A stretch of 39,108 nucleotides of DNA, from contig CAZWVT010000013.1 of assembly GCA_964636665.1 (NCBI GenBank), positions 1 through 39,108 of the forward strand, in the 5' to 3' direction. Under the pieces are notes generated by a model. It saw only the letters and a list, made by a program, of their open reading frames with translations. It did no database searches and was not told where the DNA came from. Source of the stretch: JAAYLC01 sp964636665. GTDB taxonomy: Bacteria > Bacteroidota > Bacteroidia > Flavobacteriales > Flavobacteriaceae. This document shows positions 15,740 through 24,027 of this stretch, piece by piece. Each line of letters opens with the position of its first letter. Position 1 is the stretch's first letter. Made by a program: the position numbers and the translations under genes.

Positions 15740-17662
15740 ATGCAGTTCAAATATCCCGAGATACTTTTCGCACTTTTTCTGCTGCTGATTCCAATTATCA
15801 TCCATCTTTTTCGTTTGCGTAGATTTCAAAAAACTGAATTTACCAACGTTGCTTTTCTTAAAAAAATAGTTCTTCAAACACGAAAAAGTTCACAGCTAAA
15901 AAAATGGTTGACATTATTGATGCGGTTACTGGCTTTTGCCTGTATTATTCTCGCCTTCAGCCAGCCTTTTTTTCCAACTGAAACAACATTGTCAGATTCA
16001 GATGAAACCTTGATATACATTGATAATTCATTCAGTATGCAAGGAAAAATTTCCAACACTACGCTATTGGAACGTACGATTAAAGAATTGTATGAATCTG
16101 TAAAAAAAGAAAACTCTTTTCATTGGTTTTCCAATGATTCCGAACATCCAAATACTACCGGACAGGATTTTAAAAACGAAATTGCCAATCTTACATACAG
16201 TTTGCAATCGCTTTCTGCACATGAAGTTTTTTTGAAGGCAGAAAAAATGTTTCCGAATCGGCCGGATACTCGCAAAAATCTAATTTATATTTCTGATTTT
16301 GCCGGAATTAATGAATTTCCGGAAATCCCTGAAGATATTTCTGTAAAAGCAATCCGATTACAACCTCAAAACCCATCGAATATTGCAATTGATACAGCTT
16401 ATGTAATATCACAAACCGAGGATAAAATCAACTTGGAAATCGTTATTTCCAAACAAGGCGACGCTTCAAATCAAGTTCCGGTTTCTGTTTATAATAAAGA
16501 GCAGTTGGTAGCAAAATCCACACTCGAATTTTCTGAAAACAATCAAATAACTTCAGTTTTTGAATTGGATGTTTCAGATGGATTTGACGGCTATATTGAA
16601 GTTGAAGACAATGAAATCTTATTTGATAATCAGCTTTATATAAGCCTTAATAAATCATCTAAAATCAACGTGTTAGATATTTATGAAACGCCTGTTTCTT
16701 ATACTAAACGACTTTTTTCCGATGATGCTTTTGAATATTCAGCTTCCGAAATCAATTCTTTAAATTACGCTCAAATTCCGCAACAGCATTTTATCATATT
16801 AAATGAATTAAAAAATATTCCCGATGCGCTTATTGCGGCCTTGAAAGCATTTAAAGAAAACGGCGGAAGCTTGGTTATCATTCCAAATGAGGAAGCGGAT
16901 ATTGCTAATTACGATCGCTTGTTGAATGTGTTGAATTTGGGATCATTAGGTTATTTGGTCAGGCAAGAAAAGAAAATAACCCAAATTGTTTTTTCTCATC
17001 CCCTATTCACCAATGTTTTTGAAAAAGAAATCAGTAATTTTCAATATCCTTCTGTTCAGTCTTATTTTGAAATTGCATCAACAGCAACTCCGGTATTGCG
17101 ATTTGAAGATACCGCTCCGTTTATAATAGAACGTGAAGGCGTGTATTTATTTACGTCATCGCTTTTAATCGAAAACAGCAATTTTATCAATTCACCATTA
17201 ATTGTTCCGGTTCTTTATAATATGGGAATACAAAGTTTGCCTTTGCCGGAATTGTATTATAATATCGGAGAACTGAATGAAATAGTAATTCCTGAAATGC
17301 TTTCTGAAAATGAAATTTTAAAAATTCGTCAGAATGATGAAGAATTTATTCCATTACAGCAAACAAAAAGTACGCACGTTACGATGATAACCGATGAACT
17401 TCCTGAGAAAGCCGGGGTTTATGATGTATTGAAAAATGACAATGTATTGCAGTCTTTGAGTTACAATTATGCTCGAAATGTAGATATAACACATTATGGA
17501 AATCCGAATAACTGGAAAGGCGTTGAAGTTTATAACGATATTCCCCGATTATTCTTGGACATGCAACATGTAGGTGCGTCTGATGGATTGTGGAAATGGT
17601 TTGTTATTTTTGCAGTATTCTTTTTGATTTGTGAAATGCTCATTTTACGCTTTTTAAAATAG
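15740..17662 (+). CDS. BatA-like membrane protein with VWA-type domain
   Basis: This 640-residue protein starts with the BatA N-terminal pattern. A first helix (EILFALFLLLIPIIIHLFRL) is followed by a basic FQKTEFTNVAFLKKI linker and a second helix around residues 56-76. A von Willebrand A-like strand then carries DNSFS (D95, S97, S99), the DxSxS metal-adhesion pattern. A long periplasmic region follows, and a final helix sits near the C-terminus (WFVIFAVFFLICEMLIL). Bat proteins are Bacteroidota and spirochaete membrane proteins linked to aerotolerance and envelope functions; the exact role is unclear. The dihydroorotase-like gene begins 22 bases later. Confidence 0.88.
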   Translation: MQFKYPEILFALFLLLIPIIIHLFRLRRFQKTEFTNVAFLKKIVLQTRKSSQLKKWLTLLMRLLAFACIILAFSQPFFPTETTLSDSDETLIYIDNSFSMQGKISNTTLLERTIKELYESVKKENSFHWFSNDSEHPNTTGQDFKNEIANLTYSLQSLSAHEVFLKAEKMFPNRPDTRKNLIYISDFAGINEFPEIPEDISVKAIRLQPQNPSNIAIDTAYVISQTEDKINLEIVISKQGDASNQVPVSVYNKEQLVAKSTLEFSENNQITSVFELDVSDGFDGYIEVEDNEILFDNQLYISLNKSSKINVLDIYETPVSYTKRLFSDDAFEYSASEINSLNYAQIPQQHFIILNELKNIPDALIAALKAFKENGGSLVIIPNEEADIANYDRLLNVLNLGSLGYLVRQEKKITQIVFSHPLFTNVFEKEISNFQYPSVQSYFEIASTATPVLRFEDTAPFIIEREGVYLFTSSLLIENSNFINSPLIVPVLYNMGIQSLPLPELYYNIGELNEIVIPEMLSENEILKIRQNDEEFIPLQQTKSTHVTMITDELPEKAGVYDVLKNDNVLQSLSYNYARNVDITHYGNPNNWKGVEVYNDIPRLFLDMQHVGASDGLWKWFVIFAVFFLICEMLILRFLK

Positions 17663-17684
17663 CAGGTAAATACCATCCGGAAAT

Positions 17685-18938
17685 ATGAAAATTTTAATTA
17701 AAAATGCAGTCATCATAGATGAAACTTCCGAATATAACGGAACAAAAAACGATGTTCTGATACAAAATGGGATAATAAAAGAGATTGCATCCACAATTGA
17801 TTCTGCTGAAAATATTAAAGAAATTAATTTAGAAAACCTTCATATTTCACAAGGTTGGTTTGACAGCAGCGTATCTTTTGGAGAACCCGGATTTGAAGAG
17901 CGCGAAACCATTGAAAACGGATTAAAATCTGCTGCTTCCGGTGGCTTTACAGCAGTCGCGATGAATGCAAATACTTTTCCTTTGGCGGATAATCGCGGGA
18001 TTTTACAATATATTCAAGCAAAAGCTGAAAATAAGGCGGTGTCTTTATTTCCTGTCGGAACTTTGACGATGAAAAGTAAAGGCAAAGATTTGGCCGAATT
18101 ATACGATATGAAACAAGGCGGTGCCATTTCATTTTACGATTATAAAAAACCGATAACCAATGCCAATCTTTTAAAATTAGCTTTGCAATATACACAAGCT
18201 TTTGAAGGGCTTGTTCAATCATTTCCGCTCGAAATCAGCGTAGCCAATAAAGGTTTTGTTCACGAAGGCATTCACAGTACATCATTGGGTTTAAAAGGGA
18301 TTCCTTCATTTTCCGAAGAATTGCAAATAGCGAGAGATCTTAAAATTTTGGAATATACCGGAGGAAAACTCCACATACCGACAATATCAACCAAAAATGC
18401 AGTGGAACTCATTCGAGATGCTAAATCAAAAGGAATGGATGTAAGCTGTAGCGTCGCTGTTTTTAATCTGATTCTCACCGATGAAGTTTTAAATTCTTTT
18501 GATACAAACTACAAATTGCTCCCTCCCCTTCGTTCAGATGAAGATGTCCAGGCACTTCTGGAAGGTTTAAAAGATGGAACCATTGACGGCGTAACTTCCG
18601 ATCACAATCCGATGGATGTTGAACTTAAAAAAATGGAATTTGATCTTGCTTCTTATGGAAGTATTGGCTTGGAATCTTGCTTTGGTGCGTTAAATCGTGT
18701 TTTAGACATCAATCACACCATTAAAGCATTGACGAATTTGAAAAAAATATTTGGAGTTGAAAGTACGTCAATAGAAAAAAACCAACCGGCAAATTTGACA
18801 CTTTTTGCTCCTGAAATCAACTGGAAATTTACAGAAAAGGATATTGTTTCCACATCTAAGAATGCAGCATTGCTTGAACAAAAACTACGTGGAAAAGTTT
18901 ATGGTATTTTCTCAAATAACCAATTAATACTTTCCTGA
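17685..18938 (+). CDS. dihydroorotase-like protein lacking the metal-binding histidines
   Basis: The 417-residue protein aligns by eye with type I dihydroorotases: the N-terminal small domain, the EPGFEERETIENGLK segment, GLKGIPSFSEE, and TSDHNPMDVE near residue 306. Dihydroorotase closes the pyrimidine ring in UMP synthesis. The catalytic DxHxHxR pattern is replaced by DSSVSFG (residues 60-66), so both zinc histidines and the substrate arginine are gone. The HxxH segment is HIPT (H230 to T233), and the usual PHH region reads VFN. D306 is kept. It is therefore probably not a catalyst on its own and may be a structural partner, like the PyrC' subunit described for pseudomonad aspartate transcarbamoylase. 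It overlaps the next gene by one base. Confidence 0.85.
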   Translation: MKILIKNAVIIDETSEYNGTKNDVLIQNGIIKEIASTIDSAENIKEINLENLHISQGWFDSSVSFGEPGFEERETIENGLKSAASGGFTAVAMNANTFPLADNRGILQYIQAKAENKAVSLFPVGTLTMKSKGKDLAELYDMKQGGAISFYDYKKPITNANLLKLALQYTQAFEGLVQSFPLEISVANKGFVHEGIHSTSLGLKGIPSFSEELQIARDLKILEYTGGKLHIPTISTKNAVELIRDAKSKGMDVSCSVAVFNLILTDEVLNSFDTNYKLLPPLRSDEDVQALLEGLKDGTIDGVTSDHNPMDVELKKMEFDLASYGSIGLESCFGALNRVLDINHTIKALTNLKKIFGVESTSIEKNQPANLTLFAPEINWKFTEKDIVSTSKNAALLEQKLRGKVYGIFSNNQLILS

Positions 18939-19255
18939 TGAAATCTTTCAGCGCAAGACAAACCGCCATGTTAGCTTATATTCCAATCGTTGGTTTTTTG
19001 ATTGCATTTTCCATTAATCGTGAAGTAAAATCAGATTTTGCAACCTGGCATATCAAGAATATGTTCGGACTTTTTATTTTGTTTTTTGTTGCAATGGTAT
19101 TTATGTCCACCGACAATCCTATGATTGGAGATACAATTTGGATTATTGCTTTTCTGCTGTGGATTTATTCGTTTTTAATGGTTTTGCTAAACAAGAAACA
19201 AGGAATCCCGTTGTTGGGAAATAAAATTCAGGGTTGGTTTACATTTTTAAATTAA
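18938..19255 (+). CDS. small multi-TM membrane protein
   Basis: This 105-residue protein is very hydrophobic, with three likely helices: around residues 10-26 (MLAYIPIVGFLIAFSI), 40-60 (MFGLFILFFVAMVFM) and 65-85. It ends NKKQGIPLLGNKIQGWF. The layout resembles small DUF4870-like proteins, but I cannot assign it firmly. Its ATG overlaps the dihydroorotase-like stop in a TGATG arrangement, so it is translationally coupled. It ends just before an assembly gap, so any further operon member is hidden. Confidence 0.72.
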   Translation: MKSFSARQTAMLAYIPIVGFLIAFSINREVKSDFATWHIKNMFGLFILFFVAMVFMSTDNPMIGDTIWIIAFLLWIYSFLMVLLNKKQGIPLLGNKIQGWFTFLN

Positions 19256-19261
19256 ATTGTT

Positions 19262-19361
19262 NNNNNNNNNNNNNNNNNNNNNNNNNNNNNNNNNNNNNNN
19301 NNNNNNNNNNNNNNNNNNNNNNNNNNNNNNNNNNNNNNNNNNNNNNNNNNNNNNNNNNNNN
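19262..19361. other. assembly gap of 100 N
   Basis: This is a second placeholder of exactly 100 unknown bases, between the small membrane protein gene and the alpha/beta hydrolase gene. The true distance and any gene inside it are unknown. Confidence 0.97.
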
Positions 19362-19419
19362 TTTTTGCTTATCAATTTTTTAACGATTTTCACTACTTCA
19401 ATACTCTATTTTTGCCCGT

Positions 19420-20079
19420 ATGGAAAAACAAACTTTACTTTTAGAACACAATTATAAAGCACCAATAACTGCTTCTACAAATCCACCGGCAATCATTATG
19501 CTTCACGGTTTTGGGAGTGATGAAAACGATTTGTTTTCTTTCTCCTCGGAATTACCGGACGAATATGCAATTATTTCATTAAAAGCACCGATTCGGTTAG
19601 AACCTTATGGAAATGCTTGGTACAATATTTATTACAATCATCCGCAAGGAAAATTTAGTGATGACGAACAAGCCATTGCTTCAAGAGATTTAGTAGCTCG
19701 TTGCATCGATGAAATTGTAGAAAAATATAAAGTTGATTCGCAAAAAATCACGTTAATTGGATTTAGTCAAGGAACAATTTTAAGTTTTGCGGTGGCGTTG
19801 AGTTATCCGGAAAAAATCAAAAATGTCATCGGATTAAGCGGTTATGTGAACAAGGACATCCTCGTTCCCAATTATAAAGACAAAAATTTCAACAATCTAA
19901 AAATTTACACCTCTCACGGAACACAAGATCAAGTTATTCCCATCGATTGGGCAAGAGAGTCAAAACCATTTTTTGAGCAATTAAATATCGATTGTACTTA
20001 TTCAGAATTTCCGGTAGGACACGGTGTTGCTCCTGAAAATTTGATGGAATTACAAAATTGGTTGAAAAAGCATTCTTAA
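19420..20079 (+). CDS. alpha/beta hydrolase, carboxylesterase/YpfH-like
   Basis: This 219-residue enzyme has the alpha/beta-hydrolase layout of the phospholipase/carboxylesterase group. The oxyanion-hole region is MLHGFGSDEND (from residue 28). The nucleophile elbow is GFSQG with S116, the acid is D170 in SHGTQDQVIP, and the histidine is H201 in FPVGHGV. There is no signal peptide, so it is cytosolic. It hydrolyses ester or thioester bonds; the substrate is unknown. A TATTTTTG box at 19407-19414 ends only five bases before the ATG, so either the leader is very short or the true promoter is in the gap. It converges with the following gene, with one base between stops. Confidence 0.85.
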   Translation: MEKQTLLLEHNYKAPITASTNPPAIIMLHGFGSDENDLFSFSSELPDEYAIISLKAPIRLEPYGNAWYNIYYNHPQGKFSDDEQAIASRDLVARCIDEIVEKYKVDSQKITLIGFSQGTILSFAVALSYPEKIKNVIGLSGYVNKDILVPNYKDKNFNNLKIYTSHGTQDQVIPIDWARESKPFFEQLNIDCTYSEFPVGHGVAPENLMELQNWLKKHS

Positions 20080-20080
20080 A

Positions 20081-20575
20081 TTATTGCGGATAAATAAGCG
20101 CTCCCAAGTTTTGAAAATGGATACTTCCGTCTTCGTCAAAAGTAAATTCGATTAGGAGTTCACCCCAATACCTGCCATCAGTAAAATCTGCCAAAATCCA
20201 GCGATGATTCAAGAATTTAATCTTGTTGATTTTCATTCCCGCCTCCATTCCTTCATAAGGAATCAAAGGATTGTTTTTGCTTTGAAGATTTTTATCGTAA
20301 ATCTGATCTCGAATGTAGTTTTCAATGTCCTGCACATCATATCCCAGACTTTCAATATAAGTCATTGCATTTTCATTTCCACTTAGGGTAAAGTAATTTA
20401 ATTCTGCAACCTGATTTTGAAGTGAATCCAAAAGGATACTTTTTTCCTCATTTTTAGCACGCAGATTTTCAACTTGTTTATCTTGTGTTTCGAATATGCT
20501 CTTTTGATTCATATATTGAAAAATGAGCAATAGAATTGTAAACAAAAAAAGATATAGAAAAATTTGTCTTCTCAT
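20081..20575 (-). CDS. membrane-anchored coiled-coil protein of unknown function
   Basis: The 164-residue product starts with a single membrane helix (FLYLFLFTILLLIFQYM, residues 5-21). A predicted coiled coil follows (about 28-60, with VENLRAKNEEKSILLDSLQN), then a C-terminal globular part with beta-type strands (WILADFTDGRYWGELLIEFTF). It is likely anchored in the inner membrane, with the bulk outside. I do not recognise a named family; similar genes recur in flavobacteria. It begins five bases after the metallo-hydrolase stop on the same strand, so the two are probably in one operon with bcp upstream. Confidence 0.75.
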   Translation of the reverse strand: MRRQIFLYLFLFTILLLIFQYMNQKSIFETQDKQVENLRAKNEEKSILLDSLQNQVAELNYFTLSGNENAMTYIESLGYDVQDIENYIRDQIYDKNLQSKNNPLIPYEGMEAGMKINKIKFLNHRWILADFTDGRYWGELLIEFTFDEDGSIHFQNLGALIYPQ

Positions 20576-20580
20576 AAGTT

Positions 20581-21372
20581 TTAAATCGTAATAGTTAAAG
20601 TGTCGTAAGCAAGGTGAATGTTTTGGGGCAATTCTTTTTCTACTTCTGCATGAAATCCGAGGTTATGGCTAATGTGCGTAAAATAGGTTTTTTCAGGATT
20701 TATATGCTGTGCCAATTCAATAGCTTCATCCAATGTTAAATGCGAATAATGAGATTCTTTTCGCAACGCATTAAGCACTAACACTTTTGTGTCGTAAATT
20801 TTTTTTAATTCTTCTTTGCTAATAGTCTTAATATCTGTTAGATATGTAAAGTCATCAATGCGAAACCCCAAAACAGGAAGATTGTCGTGCATCGCTTCTA
20901 TGGGAATTATCTTTTTTCCTCCAAGAAAAAATGGCGTGTTTTTATCTATTAATTTTTCTTCTACACGAGGCGCTCCCGGATACCGATTTTCCGTAGTGAA
21001 AATATAATCAAAACGTTCTTTTAGAGATTTAAAAACACGTTTATGTGCATAAAAAGGCATGTCGCCTTGTCGGTAATTAAACGGACGAATATCGTCCAGA
21101 CCGGCGGTGTGATCGGCGTGTTCATGCGTAAATAATATGGCATCCAGTTTTTTTACATTTTCACGAATCATTTGCTGCCTGAAATCCGGACCGCAATCAA
21201 TCGTTATTGCAAAATCATCCCAAGATATCAACACTGAAGTGCGAAGTCGCTTGTCTCGAAAATCTTTGCTTAAACAAACAGGATGATTACTTCCAATAAT
21301 GGGAATGCCTTGAGATGTTCCGGTTCCGAGAAAAGTTATTTTCAATTTTGGTGATAAATTTTGTCCGTTCAT
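20581..21372 (-). CDS. MBL-fold metallo-hydrolase (PhnP-like)
   Basis: The 263-residue protein is a metallo-beta-lactamase-fold hydrolase with the metal motif THEHADH (H83, H85, D87, H88). The opening is FLGTGTSQGIP, a later metal histidine lies in AMHDN, and the C-terminus has YFTHISHNLGFH. The overall pattern resembles PhnP-type phosphodiesterases and coenzyme PQQ protein B-like proteins of the same branch. Cyclic phosphate or nucleotide substrates are plausible but not shown. No phosphonate genes are nearby. CAAAAATA at 21391-21398 reads TATTTTTG on the minus strand and may be its own promoter, within the 77-base spacer after bcp. Confidence 0.85.
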   Translation of the reverse strand: MNGQNLSPKLKITFLGTGTSQGIPIIGSNHPVCLSKDFRDKRLRTSVLISWDDFAITIDCGPDFRQQMIRENVKKLDAILFTHEHADHTAGLDDIRPFNYRQGDMPFYAHKRVFKSLKERFDYIFTTENRYPGAPRVEEKLIDKNTPFFLGGKKIIPIEAMHDNLPVLGFRIDDFTYLTDIKTISKEELKKIYDTKVLVLNALRKESHYSHLTLDEAIELAQHINPEKTYFTHISHNLGFHAEVEKELPQNIHLAYDTLTITI

Positions 21373-21449
21373 TTTTTATGACCTGCGCAGCAAAAATAAC
21401 AGTTTTCTGAATTAATGTCGCTATCTCTTTTGGTTTTAAAACCTTTATT

Positions 21450-21914
21450 TTAAACATCGGATAATTCAAGAATTTGTGCAGCATGATCCTTGGTTTTTAC
21501 TTTTTCTATTACGCCTACCACTTTCCCATTTTCATCGATAATAAAAGTCATTCGATGAATTCCTTCATACGATTTTCCCATGAATTTTTTAGGTCCCCAA
21601 ACGCCAAAAGCATTGATAACTTCTTTTTCTTCATCTGCCAATAACGGGTATGGAAATTTGTATTTTTCGTGAAAATTCTTTTGTCTTTTGACGCTGTCTG
21701 CACTCACTCCTATTAATTCGTATCCTTTATCCTGAAGTTCTTTGTAATTATCGCGCAAATTGCAGGCTTCTGCTGTACATCCGGGTGTATTTGCTTTCGG
21801 ATAAAAAAATACAATCCATTTTTTACCTTTAAATTGAGATGAAGAAATGGTATTTCCATCTTGATCTTTTGCTGAAAATTCGGGAACGATGTCGCCTTTC
21901 TTTAATGGTGTCAT
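21450..21914 (-). CDS. bcp: thioredoxin-dependent peroxiredoxin, Bcp/PrxQ type
   Basis: The enzyme reduces hydrogen peroxide and organic peroxides with thioredoxin. The 154-residue chain has the Bcp motif NTPGCTAEAC, with the peroxidatic C46 and resolving C51 five residues apart, typical of atypical two-cysteine Bcp. Further family segments are FFYPKA and GISADSVK-like (GVSADSVKRQKNFHEK). I chose the ATG at 21914 (MTPLKKGDIVPEF); a longer frame to 21953 adds a non-conserved stretch that runs into the divergent nth gene. The 31-base spacer to nth holds divergent promoter elements. Confidence 0.95.
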   Translation of the reverse strand: MTPLKKGDIVPEFSAKDQDGNTISSSQFKGKKWIVFFYPKANTPGCTAEACNLRDNYKELQDKGYELIGVSADSVKRQKNFHEKYKFPYPLLADEEKEVINAFGVWGPKKFMGKSYEGIHRMTFIIDENGKVVGVIEKVKTKDHAAQILELSDV

Positions 21915-21945
21915 AATGTTTATTTTTGCATAAAAGTACCTTAAA

Positions 21946-22605
21946 ATGACCAAAAAAGAAAAAATTCAGTTCATCATTACAACGCTGAACGAACTTTATC
22001 CGGAAATTCCTATTCCGTTAGACCATAAAGATCCTTATACTTTGTTGATAGCCGTGTTGTTATCGGCTCAAAGTACCGATGTCCGCGTCAATCAAATTAC
22101 ACCTTTACTTTTTGAAATTGCCGATAATCCTTATGATATGGTAAAACTTTCTGTCGAAGAAATTCAAGATATTATTCGTCCGGTAGGTTTATCTCCTATG
22201 AAATCAAAGGGAATTCATGGTTTGTCACAAATATTGATTGATAAATATGACGGTCAGGTTCCTAAGGATATCGAATTGCTCAAGGAATTGCCTGCCGTGG
22301 GTCATAAAACTGCAAGTGTTGTTGTAAGTCAAGCTTTTAATATTCCGGCTTTTCCGGTAGATACGCATATTCATCGAACGATGTACCGTTGGGGATTGTC
22401 TAACGGAAAAAATGTAGTTCAGACAGAACGTGATGGAAAACGACTTTTTCCTGAAGATTTATGGAATAAAATTCATCTTCAAATTATTTGGTATGCTCGT
22501 CAATATTCTCCGGCACGCGGTTGGGATTTGGATAAAGATATCATCACAAAAACAATTGGAAGAAAATCCGTTATTCGGGATTATTTAAATAAAAAGAAAA
22601 AGTAA
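21946..22605 (+). CDS. nth: endonuclease III without the [4Fe-4S] cluster
   Basis: This DNA glycosylase/AP lyase excises oxidised pyrimidines. The 219-residue protein has the helix-hairpin-helix LPAVGHKTA with catalytic lysine K121, and the acidic residue D139 in FPVDTHIHR. The usual C-terminal four-cysteine cluster motif is missing: the region reads YSPARGWDLDKDIITKTIG, and the whole protein contains no cysteine. Length is otherwise normal. A TATTTTTG -7 element at 21921-21928 lies 17 bases before the ATG. It is divergent from bcp, so two oxidative-damage genes share a short control region. It converges with the peptidase gene with four bases between. Confidence 0.93.
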   Translation: MTKKEKIQFIITTLNELYPEIPIPLDHKDPYTLLIAVLLSAQSTDVRVNQITPLLFEIADNPYDMVKLSVEEIQDIIRPVGLSPMKSKGIHGLSQILIDKYDGQVPKDIELLKELPAVGHKTASVVVSQAFNIPAFPVDTHIHRTMYRWGLSNGKNVVQTERDGKRLFPEDLWNKIHLQIIWYARQYSPARGWDLDKDIITKTIGRKSVIRDYLNKKKK

Positions 22606-22609
22606 AAAT

Positions 22610-24001
22610 TTACTTCGTTCCGTATGTATCGTAAAGATAGAGTAAGCTCGCCATAGCGGCAGCACCAAGTTCTAATTCGCGTTTGTTGATTTTATCAAAA
22701 GTATCTTCTGCTGTATGATGAAGGTCAAAATAGCGTTGACTGTCGGGTAGCAAACCTGCCAACACATCGCAATATCCTTTTAAAGGAGTGAGATCGGGTG
22801 CACTGTATCCACGTCTGAATACGTGAATAAAATAAGGTTCAAACAGTTTTTTCCAATTATTGAGTTGCTTCATATTGGCATCGTCAGTATCTATTGAAAA
22901 CCCCCTCGGAGAAAATCCTCCCGCATCACTTTCAAGTGCAAAAAGATGCTTTTCGTTTTTTTGTTTTGCTTCCTCGGCATATTTTCGAGCGCCTCTTAAT
23001 CCGTTCTCTTCATTGGCAAATAAAACAATCCGAACCGTATGTTTGGGTTGGTAGCCTATTTTCTTAAATATTCGCAATACTTCCATACTCTGCGCCACTC
23101 CTGCCCCATCGTCATGAGCGCCGTCCCCAATATCCCAACTGTCTAAATGTGCTCCGACAAGCATATATTTTTCAGGATATTCAGAACCTTTAATTTCACC
23201 GATTACATTGTAACTTTGTACATCCGGCCAGTTTTTGGAATTGATTTTAAAATAGAAATTCAATTTTGGATTTAAACTAAGCATATTGCTCAAATATTCT
23301 GCGCCATTTGTGCTGATAGCCGCTGCGGGAATTTTCTTTTCTTCTTGTAAATCGCCGTAACTCATCACTCCCGTATGCGGAAAATCATCGTGACGAAGTC
23401 CCAACGAGCGGATAATCATTCCAACTGCTCCGTATTTTGCAGCTTCTGCAGCTCCGTAAAAACGCAATCTCGATACCTCGCCGTAAGCTGAAAAGGTGTG
23501 AATATGTTCAGGATTCATCGGGCGATTTATGAAAATTATTTTTCCTGAAATTTTAGATTTCCCGAGTTGTTCTATTTCTTCAAGACTTTTTACTTCAACA
23601 ACTTCTGCTTTTATGCCAAGATTTGGTGTAGCTACAGATCCGCCTAATGCAAGGATATCTACGACATTTTTCACGCCGTTTGACGATTCGATATAAGCGT
23701 ATTCTTTAAATCCGCGTGTCCATTTAGGAACCATTACAGGTTGTTTCCAAACCTTGTCCAATCCGAGTTCATTTAATTGGGATTCGGTATAAGCAATTAT
23801 TTGCTCTTCCTGAAGCGAGCCGGAAAGTCGTCCGCCGATATTATTTGAAATGTAATCTAACCATTCATAACTTTTTCCGTCTGTTAATGCTGTCCTATAA
23901 ATTTTTTGAAGCATCAATGAATCAGATTCAAAATTTTGACTTTGACTATTTATACCAAAAAACAGAAAGCCAATAACAAAAAACAGCGTGGATTTATTCA
24001 T
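22610..24001 (-). CDS. secreted M28-like metallopeptidase (carboxypeptidase Q-like)
   Basis: The 463-residue protein begins with a Sec signal peptide (MNKSTLFFVIGFLFFGINSQ). The peptidase core shows the two-zinc pattern of family M28: VGAHLDSWDIGDG (H285), AHDDGAG, the catalytic NEENG, ESDAGG, and DLHHTAEDT near the C-terminus. A protease-associated-like insertion probably lies around residues 120-230. It would act in the periplasm or outside the cell as an aminopeptidase or dipeptidase. It is the last gene of a four-gene minus-strand run and starts 26 bases after the NtrC-type regulator stop. Confidence 0.88.
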   Translation of the reverse strand: MNKSTLFFVIGFLFFGINSQSQNFESDSLMLQKIYRTALTDGKSYEWLDYISNNIGGRLSGSLQEEQIIAYTESQLNELGLDKVWKQPVMVPKWTRGFKEYAYIESSNGVKNVVDILALGGSVATPNLGIKAEVVEVKSLEEIEQLGKSKISGKIIFINRPMNPEHIHTFSAYGEVSRLRFYGAAEAAKYGAVGMIIRSLGLRHDDFPHTGVMSYGDLQEEKKIPAAAISTNGAEYLSNMLSLNPKLNFYFKINSKNWPDVQSYNVIGEIKGSEYPEKYMLVGAHLDSWDIGDGAHDDGAGVAQSMEVLRIFKKIGYQPKHTVRIVLFANEENGLRGARKYAEEAKQKNEKHLFALESDAGGFSPRGFSIDTDDANMKQLNNWKKLFEPYFIHVFRRGYSAPDLTPLKGYCDVLAGLLPDSQRYFDLHHTAEDTFDKINKRELELGAAAMASLLYLYDTYGTK

Positions 24002-24027
24002 GATAAATATTTTATTACGACTTGATA

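Noticed and set aside
19262..19457. Open frame running through the second N gap
   Set aside because: Most of it is unknown bases, and the remainder is the promoter region and an alternative frame of the alpha/beta hydrolase gene.
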